Assembly (NCBI GenBank): GCA_028023455.1
Contig: JAQFVV010000153.1
Location: 746,001-810,000 of the forward strand
DNA length: 64,000 nt
Direction: 5' to 3'
DNA from: Epiperipatus broadwayi
Taxonomy: Eukaryota > Onychophora > Udeonychophora > Euonychophora > Peripatidae
Every line of letters begins with the position of its first letter. Within the stretch, counting starts at the first letter, position 1. The notes below the pieces were generated by a model, which was not told the origin of the DNA, made no database searches, and worked only from the letters and a program-made list of their open reading frames with translations. The position numbers and the translations under genes are program-made. Shown here in pieces: positions 63,617-64,000 of this stretch.

Positions 63617-64000
63617 ATATATGGTTGATAATGATGATGATGATATATATATATCTTGGAGTTACAATGGTCATACTCATTTTGTGAGTGACTGTGAATC
63701 AAAATAAGAATTATAACATGATAAAATTGTTACAAGTTATATAATAACTAACTTTTAAACTGTAAACTAGTGATGATATGGAAATCACATAACTTGTTTT
63801 AGAGAAAACTGGATTAAGCTACCAAATATCATTAATGTAAAACATCTTATTTCACAATGAGTTTTGTTGTAGATGCTTTAGGATTTATTTTATATATCTT
63901 CTTATTATAATATTTTACAATTTGATTGTGTTAAATACAATTAATTTATTTGGTAGAATTGACTAAAATAAAATCGATTAAGATTTAATTGATCAGAATA
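63615..64000. other. AT-rich end of window, no feature seen
   Basis: A short GATGATGATGAT run at about 63631 and simple AT sequence only. Confidence 0.4.

Overview
The window reads as non-coding DNA from an AT-rich invertebrate animal genome, intergenic or deep intronic. No intact host gene is visible. By eye A+T is about three quarters, short A/T runs are everywhere, and all recognisable protein sequence belongs to retroelements. Non-LTR retrotransposons with AP-type endonucleases, a Penelope-like element (PLE) with a GIY-YIG nuclease domain, and tRNA-derived SINEs indicate a metazoan. I cannot name the species.

Layout. 1-4.3 kb: two dispersed-repeat segments (A and B), with a 231-bp (ATT)n array inside B. 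4.3-10.2 kb: a near full-length Tx1/L1-like LINE on the minus strand (4573-9891) with long (AAT)n arrays directly abutting both ends. 10.5-11.6 kb: an unidentified decayed coding remnant. 15.2-18.1 kb: second copies of B and A in swapped order. 20.3 kb: an orphan (ATT)n array. 22.4 kb: a tRNA-like SINE. 23.0-27.3 kb: an older A-tailed relative of the first LINE on the plus strand. 27.9-35.6 kb: AT-cored palindromes, foldbacks, one weak host-exon candidate on the minus strand (32030-32243), and a head-to-head SINE pair with 42-bp minisatellite tails. 35.8-40.5 kb: a composite PLE insertion. 41.0-47.8 kb: a 1.5-kb direct duplication around another unidentified coding remnant. 49.9-52.8 kb: a foldback next to a fairly young 5'-truncated LINE with a (CATCA)n tail. 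53.8-59.1 kb: small foldbacks, a 63-bp tandem repeat, and a possible relic of a second PLE hammerhead. 59.7-62.7 kb: an old LINE interrupted by an AAT array that itself holds a 5'-truncated copy of the 4.6-9.9 kb LINE family. 63.5 kb: one more AT-cored palindrome.

The most interesting system is the LINE family at 4573-9891 and 60994-61777. Both copies lie inside (AAT)n with the sense strand in register with AAT, both share the same 3' terminus (AATAAA, then TTTGAAACAT, then AAT units), and one is full length while the other is 5'-truncated. This is what site-specific retrotransposition into a trinucleotide microsatellite should look like. The second notable object is the PLE: a minus-strand unit with two pseudo-LTRs is joined head-to-head to a 5'-truncated inverted copy, and the whole is bounded by one 12-bp target-site duplication, so it appears to have arrived in a single event.
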